A stretch of DNA of 36,589 nucleotides from Actinomycetes bacterium (lineage in GTDB: Bacteria; Actinomycetota; Thermoleophilia; UBA2241): positions 1 to 36,589 of the forward strand of contig JAKPOQ010000132.1 of NCBI GenBank assembly GCA_029547745.1. The letters run 5' to 3'. Shown here piece by piece: positions 13,308-22,542 of the stretch (position 1 is its first letter; each line of letters starts with the position of its first letter). Position numbers and translations under genes: made by a program. The notes beneath the pieces are model-generated. The model had not been told where the DNA came from. It ran no database searches and saw nothing but the letters and a program-made list of their open reading frames with translations.

Positions 13308-16100
13308 TCAGGATCGTGCCGTGAGCTGCGACACGAGTCGCGCATGACGCATCGCTCCGGCGATGATCTGACCCGCCGAGCGGAAGAAGTCGAGGTGCTC
13401 GCCGTAGTCGCGCGGGCGCGTGTCGAACACGTCGAGGACGCCAAGGACGTCGTCTCCTGAGCACAGGGGGATCGTGACGAAGCTTTGGAAGCCCCATTCC
13501 GCGTAGTCCTCGCGCTCCTCGTCCCTGACCCGGGGGTCGTCGAGACTGGCGACGACCATGGCCTCGCGCGTGTGCACGGCGAGCTCGGACACCGTGAACC
13601 GGGATACGCCGAACGTGCGGCCCGTCGCTTCCTCGTCCAGGCCGCGTTCGTCCACGCTCACGATGCAGTGGAGCTTGTCGCCCGTCAACGCGTACACATC
13701 GCAGTCTGCGACCCCGGCGGTGGCGCGCACCCGTTCGGCGATGGCGGCCAGGAGCTCGGGGAGCTCGCCGCCTTGGGCGGCGAGCTCCCCGAGCCCTACG
13801 ACCTCGCGCAGCACCGCCGTCCTGTGCTCTAGCTGCTGCAGGAGGAGCGCCGAGGTGAACGCCCCGGCCAGGCTCGCTCCGAGGCTGCGAAGGAAGGTGA
13901 GGTATTCGCTGTACTGTCGTCGGCGCGTGTCGTAGACGTCGATGAGCCCGAATGGGGCGTCGTTGACGATGAGCGGCACGCAGACCTCGCTGTTGAAGCC
14001 GAACTCCCGGTAGACCTGACGCTCACGCTCGTTCAGCTGGGGGTCGTCGGGGCCGGTGATCACGAGCACCTCTCCGGTGGAGACCGCGCGCGCGACGGTA
14101 GGATACGTGGCGACGTCCAGGAGCTTGCCGACGGCTGCCTCGTCGAAGCCGCTGCGGTCGAAGCTCGCCACGCAGCGTAGACCGCCGTCCGAGACTCGAT
14201 AGACGTCGCAGGCGGCGGCGTCGAGCGTGCGCAACAGGCGCTCGGCCACGTGACGAAAGACGGTGTCGAAGTCACGGCAGGACGAGGCGAAGGCGCCGAT
14301 CTCGACGAGCTCGTTCAGCACGCGACTCCGGCGCGCCGCCTGTTCGAACAGCCGCGCGTTCTCAAGCGCCCGCGCGGCGACGCGGCCGAGGTCGTGGATG
14401 AGCTCGAGGTCCTCGGCGAAGTCCCGCGGCGTGTAGTCGGACAGCTCGATGAGGCCGATCACGCGACCTCCGGCGATGAGCGGCATCGACAATTGGGACT
14501 GATAGCCCCAGCGCTCGAGCGAGAAACGCCCGTCTTCCCCAAGGATCTCGTCGTCGAGGCTGGCGGCGACGACGGTCTCTCCGGTCTCGATGGCGCGGCG
14601 GCTGCACGGGTAGCGCGCGATGGGGATGACGACCCCATTCCACTCGGGGTCGACGCGCCCCGCGTCGTACCCGATAAGGGCGCGCAGCGTGCCGCCTTCG
14701 ACTGCATAGACGTCCACGACGGGACTCCGTGTCAGCTCGGAGAACCGCTTGATGATCGAAAGGAGCACCTCATCGGTGCTGAGGCTCGAGATGTCCTCGA
14801 TGCCCGCCTCGACCACGGTCTCGAGGTCGTCGGCCCGACGTTCGAGCGCGCCGGCGGTCGCGCGCGCCGACAGGGTCGCGCCGAGCAGGCGAGCCGCAGG
14901 GTCGAGTATCTGAGCGGCGCGCAGCAGCGTCTGCGACGACGCCCCCCGGAGCTCGGCGACGCCCACGGTGGAGGCGCCGGCGCAGAGCGGAAGCAGGCAG
15001 ACGGTCACTGCGTCGCGGGTGGTCAGACGGGGCTGCCCTTCGGCGATTGCGGCCGCGAGGTCGGGATCGTCGGCGATCGGGATCGCGGCTGCGCTCCCCC
15101 CCTCCACCGGGGCCAGCTCTCGGGCAAGGCCGCCGGACAAGGCGAAGACCGTGACGCTGACGTCATTCGACACACCGTGGACGAGCTGCGCGAACGCCTG
15201 CAGGCCGTCGAGGACATCGCACTCACTCGCACACGAGGGCGCGCGGGTGATGTGACCGTCCAGCTTGGCGAGGCGCCGCGCGAGGGTGGAGTCGCCTTCC
15301 CAGGCGTGGCCGGAGACCGTCGCGGCTTCGGCGCCGGGGGAGGTGTCGTCGCCCTCGGGGAGCGGCGCCCGATCGCGGGTCGGAGCGGCGTCGCCGGTCA
15401 CGACGTCGGCGATGATGCCTGCGGCCTGCCTGGCGACGAACTCCGCGAACGCGACGTTGGCGCCGCTGAACCTCCGTGGCGTACGGTGCTCGACGAGCTG
15501 CATCACGCCGAACAGGCGTCCCGAGACCGTCAGAGGAAGGGCGAGGACCGCCTTCTCGCCGCGCATGTGGCACCCACTGACTTCGTTGGGTGTGAGCACG
15601 TTGCCTGTGGCCACGTCGGCGACGATCATGCGTCGACCTGTGTTTCGGACTTCGTCCGCGGCAGGCGCGCTCTCACGAGTGAGTCGCGCCCCCGGCGCTG
15701 GGACACCGTGGTCGGTGGTACTGTCGTAAGAGGCCACGACCTGCGACGTCCCGTCGCTGTCGACGGCGATCAGGCAGGACGTCACGCCGATGCCCTCGGC
15801 GGCGGCCCGCGTCAGCGCGTCGAGTGCCGGGAACACTGCCGCAAGCGGATCGGCGGCGCCAGTGTCTGGCGACGGTCCCGCGCTGTGACGCTCGTCCAGT
15901 GCCGTATGGGCGGATGACTGCGTGTGGAGTAGCGCCTCGATGTCGGCGCGTCGGTAACGCCGGTGACCGCCCGGGCTGCGATAGCAGGCCAGTCTGCCCG
16001 CATCGCTCCATCGACGAAGGGTATTGGGGCTGACACCGAGCAAGCGCGTCGTCTCACTGAGGCGCAGCCACGCTTCGCCGTCGGCCTTCCCTGCCTTCAT
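13308..16100 (-). CDS. MerR/BldC-type helix-turn-helix protein with about five GAF domains
   Basis: The 930-residue soluble protein starts with a winged helix-turn-helix of the MerR/excisionase/BldC type (residues ~10-60: RLSETTRLLGVSPNTLRRW, SPGGHRRYRRADIEALL). GAF-like sensor domains follow at about 85-235, 290-410 (degenerate), 435-585, 605-755 and 775-925. The last three share a repeated pattern: a DDP/R-rich strand, YxxFGF/WGFQS, a PL then GLIDVYDTR-type strand and a Leu/Gly-rich last helix. No output enzyme domain is seen, so it is probably a DNA-binding regulator responding to several small ligands or redox signals (inference). It lies 188 nt downstream of the GAF-HD-GYP-GGDEF gene, on the same strand but beyond a strong hairpin. 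The ATG at 16100 has GGGGCAGGGGAG close upstream; a TAGGAT box lies at 16145-16140. Confidence 0.85.
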   Translation of the reverse strand: MKAGKADGEAWLRLSETTRLLGVSPNTLRRWSDAGRLACYRSPGGHRRYRRADIEALLHTQSSAHTALDERHSAGPSPDTGAADPLAAVFPALDALTRAAAEGIGVTSCLIAVDSDGTSQVVASYDSTTDHGVPAPGARLTRESAPAADEVRNTGRRMIVADVATGNVLTPNEVSGCHMRGEKAVLALPLTVSGRLFGVMQLVEHRTPRRFSGANVAFAEFVARQAAGIIADVVTGDAAPTRDRAPLPEGDDTSPGAEAATVSGHAWEGDSTLARRLAKLDGHITRAPSCASECDVLDGLQAFAQLVHGVSNDVSVTVFALSGGLARELAPVEGGSAAAIPIADDPDLAAAIAEGQPRLTTRDAVTVCLLPLCAGASTVGVAELRGASSQTLLRAAQILDPAARLLGATLSARATAGALERRADDLETVVEAGIEDISSLSTDEVLLSIIKRFSELTRSPVVDVYAVEGGTLRALIGYDAGRVDPEWNGVVIPIARYPCSRRAIETGETVVAASLDDEILGEDGRFSLERWGYQSQLSMPLIAGGRVIGLIELSDYTPRDFAEDLELIHDLGRVAARALENARLFEQAARRSRVLNELVEIGAFASSCRDFDTVFRHVAERLLRTLDAAACDVYRVSDGGLRCVASFDRSGFDEAAVGKLLDVATYPTVARAVSTGEVLVITGPDDPQLNERERQVYREFGFNSEVCVPLIVNDAPFGLIDVYDTRRRQYSEYLTFLRSLGASLAGAFTSALLLQQLEHRTAVLREVVGLGELAAQGGELPELLAAIAERVRATAGVADCDVYALTGDKLHCIVSVDERGLDEEATGRTFGVSRFTVSELAVHTREAMVVASLDDPRVRDEEREDYAEWGFQSFVTIPLCSGDDVLGVLDVFDTRPRDYGEHLDFFRSAGQIIAGAMRHARLVSQLTARS

Positions 16101-16139
16101 CTCCCCTGCCCCATGGTCGCCTCGTCGTGAAGCTACCCA

Positions 16140-16145
16140 ATCCTA
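16140..16145 (-). promoter_or_regulatory. Possible -10 box of the HTH-GAF gene
   Basis: TAGGAT on the minus strand, 40 nt upstream of the ATG at 16100. No clear -35 box is seen. The same hexamer is used before the anti-sigma kinase gene at 34909. Confidence 0.35.
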
Positions 16146-16252
16146 CCTGCGGAAGCGGCGGTGAGTCGACCCGGCACGCGGGGGCATACGCGGACCCGTC
16201 GACCCGGCGGGCCAAGCGGGCAAGTCGACGAAGGGGATTGGTCGGGGCTTCA

Positions 16253-16320
16253 GGCAGGGCGGGCAGGCGGACACGCCCGGGAGGGGCGTCAGCCGGGTGT
16301 GTCCGCCTGCCCGCCCTGCC
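16253..16320 (-). terminator. 28-bp hairpin overlapping the 3' end of the GGDEF gene
   Basis: Positions 16253-16274 and 16299-16320 form a perfect 22-bp inverted repeat. It is extended by a G-U pair and five more pairs (16276-16280 with 16293-16297), leaving a 12-nt loop. The stop codon of the GAF-HD-GYP-GGDEF gene (16289-16291) lies in the loop, and one arm encodes its last residues. It probably ends or stabilises that transcript; no U-tract follows. Confidence 0.65.
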
Positions 16321-19300
16321 CGGAAAGGGCGGCGGCTGCGTCGTCCGTGGGACGAAACACGGCCACGCGGTCGCGGCCATGGCGCTTGGCGAGGTACATA
16401 GCCCAGTCAGCCTTGTCGAGAAGCTCCTCCGCGGAAGATGCGTCGCGTGGGAAGGCAGAGACGCCGATGCTGATCGTGAGCTTGCGAGTGGGGTCGCCCA
16501 GATCGAGCGAGGCGACGCTTGCGCGGACGCGTTCTGCGATCTCCGCCGCGCGTTGCGTCGTGGTGTCGATGAGAACCAGGGTGAACTCCTCGCCTCCGTA
16601 CCGCGCCGCAAGATCGATCTGGCGCACGGAGCGCAAGAGCACGTCGGCGACCGCGCGCAGGGCCTCGTCACCGGCGGTGTGGCCGAAGCGGTCGTTGTAG
16701 CCTTTGAAGCAGTCGAGATCACAGAACAGGAGCGCGAGGGAGCGTCCCTGGTCGGTGGCGCGCTTCACCTCCTCCGCAAGGCGCCGCTTGAAGTAGCGGT
16801 GGTTGTACAGACCGGTCATGCCGTCCGTGACGGCGTCGACGCGCGCTCTGCCGAGCCTTGCCGTCGCCGAGGCCACGACCGACGAGAAGGCGCCTCCAGA
16901 CTTCCCGAAGTCGAGGCCGAGGTCGCTGGGCCAGTCGTCGTCCGGGGCGATGTCCGCGCAGATGAGGCCGACGCGTTCGCCGTGCTCGTCGAATAGGTCG
17001 ACGGACGACGTCAGCCAAAGTCCGTAGTCGTCCAGGCTGAGCACGTTCCGGAGCGCGTCGTCGGCGACCTCGCCGGGGATGGCGGCGCCCTCGATACGCG
17101 CCCCGATGGCTGACTTGAACGCCGGGTCCTCCTCGGGATCGACGAGCATCGTCCAGCCGTCATGCGCCGGAGCGAGGGCGGTGAGGAAGCGCACGGGCGG
17201 GTGCGCGTCGCGTACCTCACGGAGGATCTCCGCCGTCTGCGCATATGCAGGATCGTCTTCCCTTCCCGCGTCGGCGATGTGCTTCAGCGCGGCGGCGTCG
17301 ACCCGCGGTGCCGCCGCCTCGGCTGCCGCGCGGGCGACGTCGCGGCGCGCCTCGAGCTTCTCGAGTACGCGCAGGAACGCCTCGACGTGGCTTGGGTCGA
17401 ACTGATGTCCAGCGCACCGCTTCAGCTCTGCGATGCACTCCCTGTAGGTCAAGGCCATACGGTACGGGCGCTGGCAGGACATGGCATCGTAGGAGTCGAC
17501 CACGCAGAGGGCGCGCGCGATCTCGGGGATCTGCTCGCCGGCGAGGCCGTCGGGATATCCTTTCCCGTCCCAACGTTCGTGGTGGTGGCGCACAGCTCGC
17601 GTCAGATCCTCGCCGAAGAGCGGCTGGATGATGCCGGCGCTCACTACAGGGTGCTGGCGCACCTCGGCCATCTCGCTCTCGCTGAGGCGTCCGGGCTTGA
17701 ACAGCACTTCGTCGGCGACGCCGATGCGACCGACGTCGTGCAGGAACGCGGCTTCGACGATCTCGGACATGCGCTCGTCGTGCCAGCCGAGGTCGCGCCC
17801 CAGCAAGTACAGGTAACCGGCGACGCGGGCGGCGTGGCCGACCGCGTACGAGTCGTGTGCGTTCATCGCCGAGATGAGCGCCTTGAGGTGACCGACGTGC
17901 ATGGCTTTGACCGTCTGGTATAGGCGTGCGTTGCGGAACGCGAGCGCCAGTTGGGAACCGACGCGCGTCAGCAGGTGGCGGTCGGCGCTCGTGAAGGCGT
18001 CGTCGTCTCGTGAAGCGAGAACGATGGCGCCACTGAGGCCCTCGTCGAACCAGAGGCCGACGACGAGCGCCGAGCGCAGGTCCCGCGTCGCTCCACCGGC
18101 GCCGTCCAGTATCGGCTCGCGCTCGAGATCGACGAGCAACGCGCCCTTCGTCTGCAGCCGCTCCAGCATGTCCGGCGCGCCGAGGTCGTCCATCGTCCGG
18201 GCCAGCGCCTGGGTATCCGGCAGAGAGCTGTAGGGGACACGCCACTCGTCGCCGCCGTCGAGGATGACGCACACGTCGTCGAACGGGATCAGGCCGGCGA
18301 TGGCAGCGACGGCGGCAGTCGCGATGTCGCCTGTGTCGAGACTCGACGCGGTGATCGCCGCCATGTGGTTGAGCAGTTCGGCCTCGCGACTCCGGAGCTC
18401 GAGATCGGCGTAGAGCTCGGCGTTGGAGATCGCCAGGGCGGCGATGTGGCAGAGCGCCTCGATGCTGTGGACGATCTGTTCGTCGAAGCGACCGTCCGGT
18501 GCCTGCGCGACGAGCTCAGCGATGCCGATGACCTTCTTCTCGGTCACCAGTGGGACGATAAGGGCGGGACGGGCGCCGAGGGACTCGTCGTCGACCGTCG
18601 CCGCGATGCGGGGATCGTCGGCGCCGACGATGGTGACGGCCGACTGTGACTCCGCCGCAAGACGAGCGACGCGCCAGTCGGCCAAGCGTACGCGGCGCCC
18701 CATCCAGTCGGCGTCGGGGGCGCCTTCGCGGACGCTCGCCGCGCAGGCGAGGGCGCCCTCCTCGACCATGTAGATATCGCAGGTCGCGGCGTTGGCCAGG
18801 TCGGCGAGACGTCGCGCCGCCGCGCTCAGTACGCGGTCCGCGTCGAGCGACGCGGCGAGTTCGACGCTCGCCTCGTTGACGAGGGTCGTCCGGCGTGCGC
18901 TCTCGTCGAGCTGTCGGTGGATGCGGGCGTTGGCGATCGCCTGCCCCGCGATCTGGCTGAGGCCGAGCAGCAGGTCTCGCCGCGCGAAGTCGCCCGGCTC
19001 CTTGCCGAAGACGACGGCGACACCGACCACCTCGTCGCGATGGAGCAGCGGGAAGTCCAGCATCGAATGATAGCCCCACTTGAGGTCCTCCTGCCGTTCC
19101 CGTTCGCCGACCCGTGGGTCCCTGGTGATGTCGGACACGGCGACCGTCTCGCGGGCTTCGATAGCGCTCGAGACCAGAGGGAAGTCGGCCAGGTTCCAGG
19201 TGCTGCCGGGAAAGCGCTCGTCGATGAGGTCACCGTCGGCGCTCGCGAGGCCGCGGAGCATGGCGCCTTCCACGGCGTAGATGTCGCATGTAGACGCTCT

Positions 19301-20938
19301 GGCGGCCAGACACATGCGTACGGCGACGGAACGAAGGACGGAGTCGAGGTCGAGCGAGCTACCGAACTCGAGGCCCGCGTCGACCATCGCGCGAAGCTCC
19401 GCGTTGCTCTCGTTGAGCTGGTCGAGAAGCAGGGCGCCGGAGAAGGCGCCGGCCACGAGCTGCCCCACGCTGCGCGCGAAATCGGCGTGGTCGGAGTAGT
19501 CCCTCGGCTTGTCGTCGTAGATCTCGATCAAGCCGACGAGCTGGTCCTCGTCGAGAAGTGGGATAGAGATCTGGCTCTGGAAGCCCCATCTGTCATAGAT
19601 AGCGCGTTCGTGCTCCGTGAGGCGTGGGTCGTCGGGGCTCTCGATGATGAGGATGTCGTGCTGACGGGCGGCTGCCATGGCCGCCGGGTAGTCAGCGACG
19701 TCGAGGTCCTTGGTGGCGTCGGGGTCCTGGTGGTCCGGCCTGGTATCCTCGCTGACGAGGACGCGCAACCCCGTGCTCTCCGTCTTTGCGATCTCACAGC
19801 ACACGGCCCCAGTCACTGCCAACAGCCTGGTGGCGACGTACTCGGCCAGAGCCACCGGGTCCTGGGTATGGCTCACGTGCGTCCCCAGATCGAGCAGCTC
19901 GCTCATCGCGCGGTTGCGAGCCTCCAACGCCTCGACGAGCAACGACCGGTCGAGGGTGTGGCTCGCCACTTCGGCGAGGAAGGCCGCGGTCTCGGCGACG
20001 TCGGCGAAGTCGCGAGGTTCGCGGTCGTAGACTTCGGCCACCCCGATGACCGACCCATGCGCCACGAGCGGCAACGCGAGCACCGACCTGACGTTCCAGG
20101 CCTTCATCTGCGCGACCGCGGCAGCGTCGAGGCGGGGGTCGTCGAGATCGTGCAGGGTCTCGACGCGGGCGCCGTGCACTGCCGCCGCCGTCACCGGCCA
20201 GAGGCTGAGGGGATACTCCGCCCCTTCGACGGTGTGGTCGAAGGTCCCAGCGCTCCAACTGACGACCGTGCGCAGCCGATCACGCGAGATCGCGGAGATG
20301 TCGACCAGTGGCGTGTGACACAGGTCGGCGAGCCGCCGCGCGATCACCCGAAGGACCTGCTCTGAGCCGGCTGCGCGACTCTGCGCCTCGATATCCGCGT
20401 CGAGGATGAGGGCGAGGTCCGTCGCGCGCCGCTCCGCCGCCGCGACGCGTTCCCGCTGGAACACGAGGTCGGTCACGAGCAGCAAGATGGTGTCGAGCTC
20501 CCCAAGCTTCGTCGTCAAGTCGTGCGGGCGATGGTCGGCGAGCTCGAGGAGTCCGACGACCGTGTCGTCGCAGAGCAGTGGGACGACCGCTACGCTGGCG
20601 ATGCCACCGTCACCATAGCGTGGCGAGTGTTGACCGAGGCTGAGGCGGGGGTCGTCCGAGCCGGTCACCGAGACCGGGCGGCGTGTCGCCGTCGCCTGAA
20701 GGGCGAGCAGGACGTCCTCTACCCTCCACCGTGTGCCCGCCGCTCGTACCGGGGGGCCGGCGCGCGCGTACGTGGCAAGGACCTCGGCCTCGGCTCCGTG
20801 GATGGCGCTGATCGAGCAGCGCGCCGCGTGCGCCCGCCGGCAGAACTCTGCCGCCGCGAGTTCGAGCGCCAGGCGTGTCGCACGATCGCCGGCGTCGGCC
20901 GGCGGCGCCAGTCGTGCCGTAGTCAGGGAGGTCCGCAT
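16289..20938 (-). CDS. Multi-GAF HD-GYP/GGDEF c-di-GMP phosphodiesterase and diguanylate cyclase
   Basis: The 1549-residue soluble protein carries six GAF domains at about residues 20-165, 185-335, 350-505, 520-675, 690-840 and 860-1005. An HD-GYP phosphodiesterase domain follows (about 1015-1195; HDVGRIG at ~1068, HHERWDGKGYPDGL at ~1118-1131). A further sensor-like linker covers ~1240-1340, and a GGDEF diguanylate cyclase covers ~1370-1530. The cyclase signature is GGEEF (1448-1452), with the inhibitory RxxD site intact (RQID, 1439-1442). HD-GYP domains hydrolyse c-di-GMP and GGDEF domains make it from GTP; both look catalytically complete. Which activity dominates probably depends on the ligands bound by the GAF array (inference). 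No membrane segment is seen, so the protein is cytoplasmic. The ATG at 20938 has GAGGACGG upstream. The GAF domains resemble those of the downstream HTH-GAF protein. Confidence 0.95.
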   Translation of the reverse strand: MRTSLTTARLAPPADAGDRATRLALELAAAEFCRRAHAARCSISAIHGAEAEVLATYARAGPPVRAAGTRWRVEDVLLALQATATRRPVSVTGSDDPRLSLGQHSPRYGDGGIASVAVVPLLCDDTVVGLLELADHRPHDLTTKLGELDTILLLVTDLVFQRERVAAAERRATDLALILDADIEAQSRAAGSEQVLRVIARRLADLCHTPLVDISAISRDRLRTVVSWSAGTFDHTVEGAEYPLSLWPVTAAAVHGARVETLHDLDDPRLDAAAVAQMKAWNVRSVLALPLVAHGSVIGVAEVYDREPRDFADVAETAAFLAEVASHTLDRSLLVEALEARNRAMSELLDLGTHVSHTQDPVALAEYVATRLLAVTGAVCCEIAKTESTGLRVLVSEDTRPDHQDPDATKDLDVADYPAAMAAARQHDILIIESPDDPRLTEHERAIYDRWGFQSQISIPLLDEDQLVGLIEIYDDKPRDYSDHADFARSVGQLVAGAFSGALLLDQLNESNAELRAMVDAGLEFGSSLDLDSVLRSVAVRMCLAARASTCDIYAVEGAMLRGLASADGDLIDERFPGSTWNLADFPLVSSAIEARETVAVSDITRDPRVGERERQEDLKWGYHSMLDFPLLHRDEVVGVAVVFGKEPGDFARRDLLLGLSQIAGQAIANARIHRQLDESARRTTLVNEASVELAASLDADRVLSAAARRLADLANAATCDIYMVEEGALACAASVREGAPDADWMGRRVRLADWRVARLAAESQSAVTIVGADDPRIAATVDDESLGARPALIVPLVTEKKVIGIAELVAQAPDGRFDEQIVHSIEALCHIAALAISNAELYADLELRSREAELLNHMAAITASSLDTGDIATAAVAAIAGLIPFDDVCVILDGGDEWRVPYSSLPDTQALARTMDDLGAPDMLERLQTKGALLVDLEREPILDGAGGATRDLRSALVVGLWFDEGLSGAIVLASRDDDAFTSADRHLLTRVGSQLALAFRNARLYQTVKAMHVGHLKALISAMNAHDSYAVGHAARVAGYLYLLGRDLGWHDERMSEIVEAAFLHDVGRIGVADEVLFKPGRLSESEMAEVRQHPVVSAGIIQPLFGEDLTRAVRHHHERWDGKGYPDGLAGEQIPEIARALCVVDSYDAMSCQRPYRMALTYRECIAELKRCAGHQFDPSHVEAFLRVLEKLEARRDVARAAAEAAAPRVDAAALKHIADAGREDDPAYAQTAEILREVRDAHPPVRFLTALAPAHDGWTMLVDPEEDPAFKSAIGARIEGAAIPGEVADDALRNVLSLDDYGLWLTSSVDLFDEHGERVGLICADIAPDDDWPSDLGLDFGKSGGAFSSVVASATARLGRARVDAVTDGMTGLYNHRYFKRRLAEEVKRATDQGRSLALLFCDLDCFKGYNDRFGHTAGDEALRAVADVLLRSVRQIDLAARYGGEEFTLVLIDTTTQRAAEIAERVRASVASLDLGDPTRKLTISIGVSAFPRDASSAEELLDKADWAMYLAKRHGRDRVAVFRPTDDAAAALSGQGGQADTPG

Positions 20939-21071
20939 ACCGTCCTCATCGGCAGGAAGACCCCTACGCTCAACTTATCCTGGCGCCGGCGAAGCGCGCG
21001 GAGCCGGCGCCGCAGTCGTCCCGGAGGCTGGTTATGGCTCTTGTAGTACTGTCAGGCTGATCTCGGCGGTC

Positions 21072-22145
21072 TCAGTCACCGGTTTCCGTCGTCTCCCCGG
21101 TAAGCGCGCGGGCGATGTCGTGGAACACGCGCCCGACCGGCGAGTCGGCGTCGAGCGCGGCGGGGCGGCCGGCGTCACCACCTTGCCGCGTGCCCTCGTC
21201 GAGGGGGATCCTCCCCAGAAGGCGTGTCTGCATCAGGCGGGCGATCTCGAACGCTCCTCCGCGACCGAAAATGTAGTGCCTCGTGCCGCAGTGAGGACAA
21301 TCGAAGTAAGCCATGTTCTCGATGACCCCGGTCAGGGTGTGTCGCGTCATCTCCGCCATCTTGGCGGCCTTGATCGCGGTCCGTGACGCCGCTTCCTGGG
21401 GCGTGGTGACGATGACGATCTCGGCCTCGGGGATCATCTGCGTGACGGTGAGGGCGATGTCGCCCGTGCCCGGAGGCAGGTCGACGAGCAGGAAGTCCGG
21501 GCTGCCCCACAGTACGTCGCCGAGAAACTGCTCGATGGCGCGACTGAGCAGAGGACCTCGCCAGATGACAGGTTCGTCCCCGTCGAGGAAGAAGCCCATC
21601 GAAACGACCTGGACCCCGTGTGCGGTGAGAGGGACGAGCTTGCCGTCGTGAGCCTCGGGGCGGGAGTTCGCGAGGCCCAGCATGAGGGGCATCGTCGGAC
21701 CGTAGATGTCGGCGTCGATGAGGGCCACGGCGTGCCCCTGCTGGGCCAGCGCCACAGCGAGATTGGCCGTCACCGTGGACTTTCCCACGCCGCCCTTGCC
21801 GCTGGCGACGGCGATCGTGCGCGTCGCGGAGCCCGGCCCGAAGAGGGACGCGACGAGCTGGTCCTTCGACGCAAGACGTTGCGTCATCGCGTCGCGCTCC
21901 TCGCTCGTCATGGTCTCCAGTTTGACCTCGACGCGCCGCCCGCCGGCGATCGCCGCGAGCGCCTGCTCGGCGTCGGCGCGGATCCTGTTTCGTAGCGGAC
22001 AGCCCCCCGTGGTGAGCACGATTGTCACGCCGACGCGTTCGTCGTCGACAAGGATGTCGCGCACCATGCCCAGGTCGACGATGTCCCGCTTGAGTTCCGG
22101 GTCCTGTACGGCCGTCAGGGCCTGCCGCACATCGTCCTCGATCAC
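21072..22145 (-). CDS. mrp: Mrp/ApbC-family iron-sulfur carrier ATPase
   Basis: The 357-residue protein has an N-terminal MIP18/DUF59 domain (residues ~1-85: VQDPELKRDIVDLGMV, TTGGCPLRN). The ParA/MinD-like P-loop ATPase follows, with the deviant Walker A SGKGGVGKSTVTANLA (~113-128), DADIYGPTMP, DLPPGTGDIALTV and TTPQEAA. The CPHC motif in YFDCPHCGTRHYIFGRGG is the two-cysteine site where the dimer carries a bridging Fe-S cluster. The family transfers Fe-S clusters to apoproteins in the cytoplasm. The GTG at 22145 has GGAGG at 5 nt. A TACAAT box lies about 60 nt upstream. The 133 nt between this gene's stop and the multi-GAF gene contain no clear hairpin. Confidence 0.95.
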   Translation of the reverse strand: MIEDDVRQALTAVQDPELKRDIVDLGMVRDILVDDERVGVTIVLTTGGCPLRNRIRADAEQALAAIAGGRRVEVKLETMTSEERDAMTQRLASKDQLVASLFGPGSATRTIAVASGKGGVGKSTVTANLAVALAQQGHAVALIDADIYGPTMPLMLGLANSRPEAHDGKLVPLTAHGVQVVSMGFFLDGDEPVIWRGPLLSRAIEQFLGDVLWGSPDFLLVDLPPGTGDIALTVTQMIPEAEIVIVTTPQEAASRTAIKAAKMAEMTRHTLTGVIENMAYFDCPHCGTRHYIFGRGGAFEIARLMQTRLLGRIPLDEGTRQGGDAGRPAALDADSPVGRVFHDIARALTGETTETGD

Positions 22146-22204
22146 GTGAACCTCCGGAGGGTCGTGTGTCGATCATGTTCCGTCAGCGACGGAAGAGAGG
22201 TCCG

Positions 22205-22210
22205 ATTGTA
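22205..22210 (-). promoter_or_regulatory. -10 box of mrp
   Basis: TACAAT on the minus strand (22210-22205), about 60 nt upstream of the mrp GTG. The -35 region is not clear. Confidence 0.5.
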
Positions 22211-22420
22211 GCAGTCGCTGCTGCAGGTGAGGGGGTCACAGCGGCGCCGCATGATCCACGGAAGCGCTTCAGAAGCCCCTCGACGCGCCGAGTGTGGACG
22301 ATGCCCGGTCGTGGGCGTGTCGCTGGCGCGATGAGTCGCGAGATGAGTGGGCGGTGAGGTGGCGTCGCGATCGGGTGTACGCGCCGCGAAAGGTGATCTG
22401 GCGACGCTGCTCGGCGGCCA

Positions 22421-22436
22421 TGTTCCACGTGAAACG
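22421..22436. other. parS centromere site
   Basis: TGTTCCACGTGAAACG matches the well-conserved bacterial parS 16-mer (TGTTCCACGTGAAACA) at 15 of 16 positions, including the whole palindromic core. ParB would bind here and act with ParA, whose gene begins at 36283. It lies in an intergenic space, as expected. Confidence 0.9.
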
Positions 22437-22542
22437 CGGCCTTTGCGCCGACGCGTACGTCGGCTGAGGGACACGCTCCGGGCTTGGATGCCGGCCCTCA
22501 CCTGGTACCGCCGCCGCGCTCAAGGCGCGAAGCGCGCCGAAG

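Noticed and set aside
14250-15917. 555-residue open frame on the plus strand
   Set aside because: It lies antisense to the HTH-GAF gene; its translation has the Arg/Gly/Asp-rich look of a GC-driven shadow frame and no ribosome site or domain is seen.
18917-20365. 482-residue open frame on the plus strand
   Set aside because: It is antisense to the multi-GAF c-di-GMP gene, whose domain sequence is convincing; the antisense product matches no family.
22139-22154. Second parS candidate at the mrp start (contains CACGTGAA)
   Set aside because: Only the CACGTG core and part of one arm match; the other bases do not fit the 16-mer.
22142-22501. 119-residue minus-strand frame in the parS region
   Set aside because: Low-complexity Arg/Ser/Thr composition, no ribosome site, and it crosses parS and the mrp promoter.
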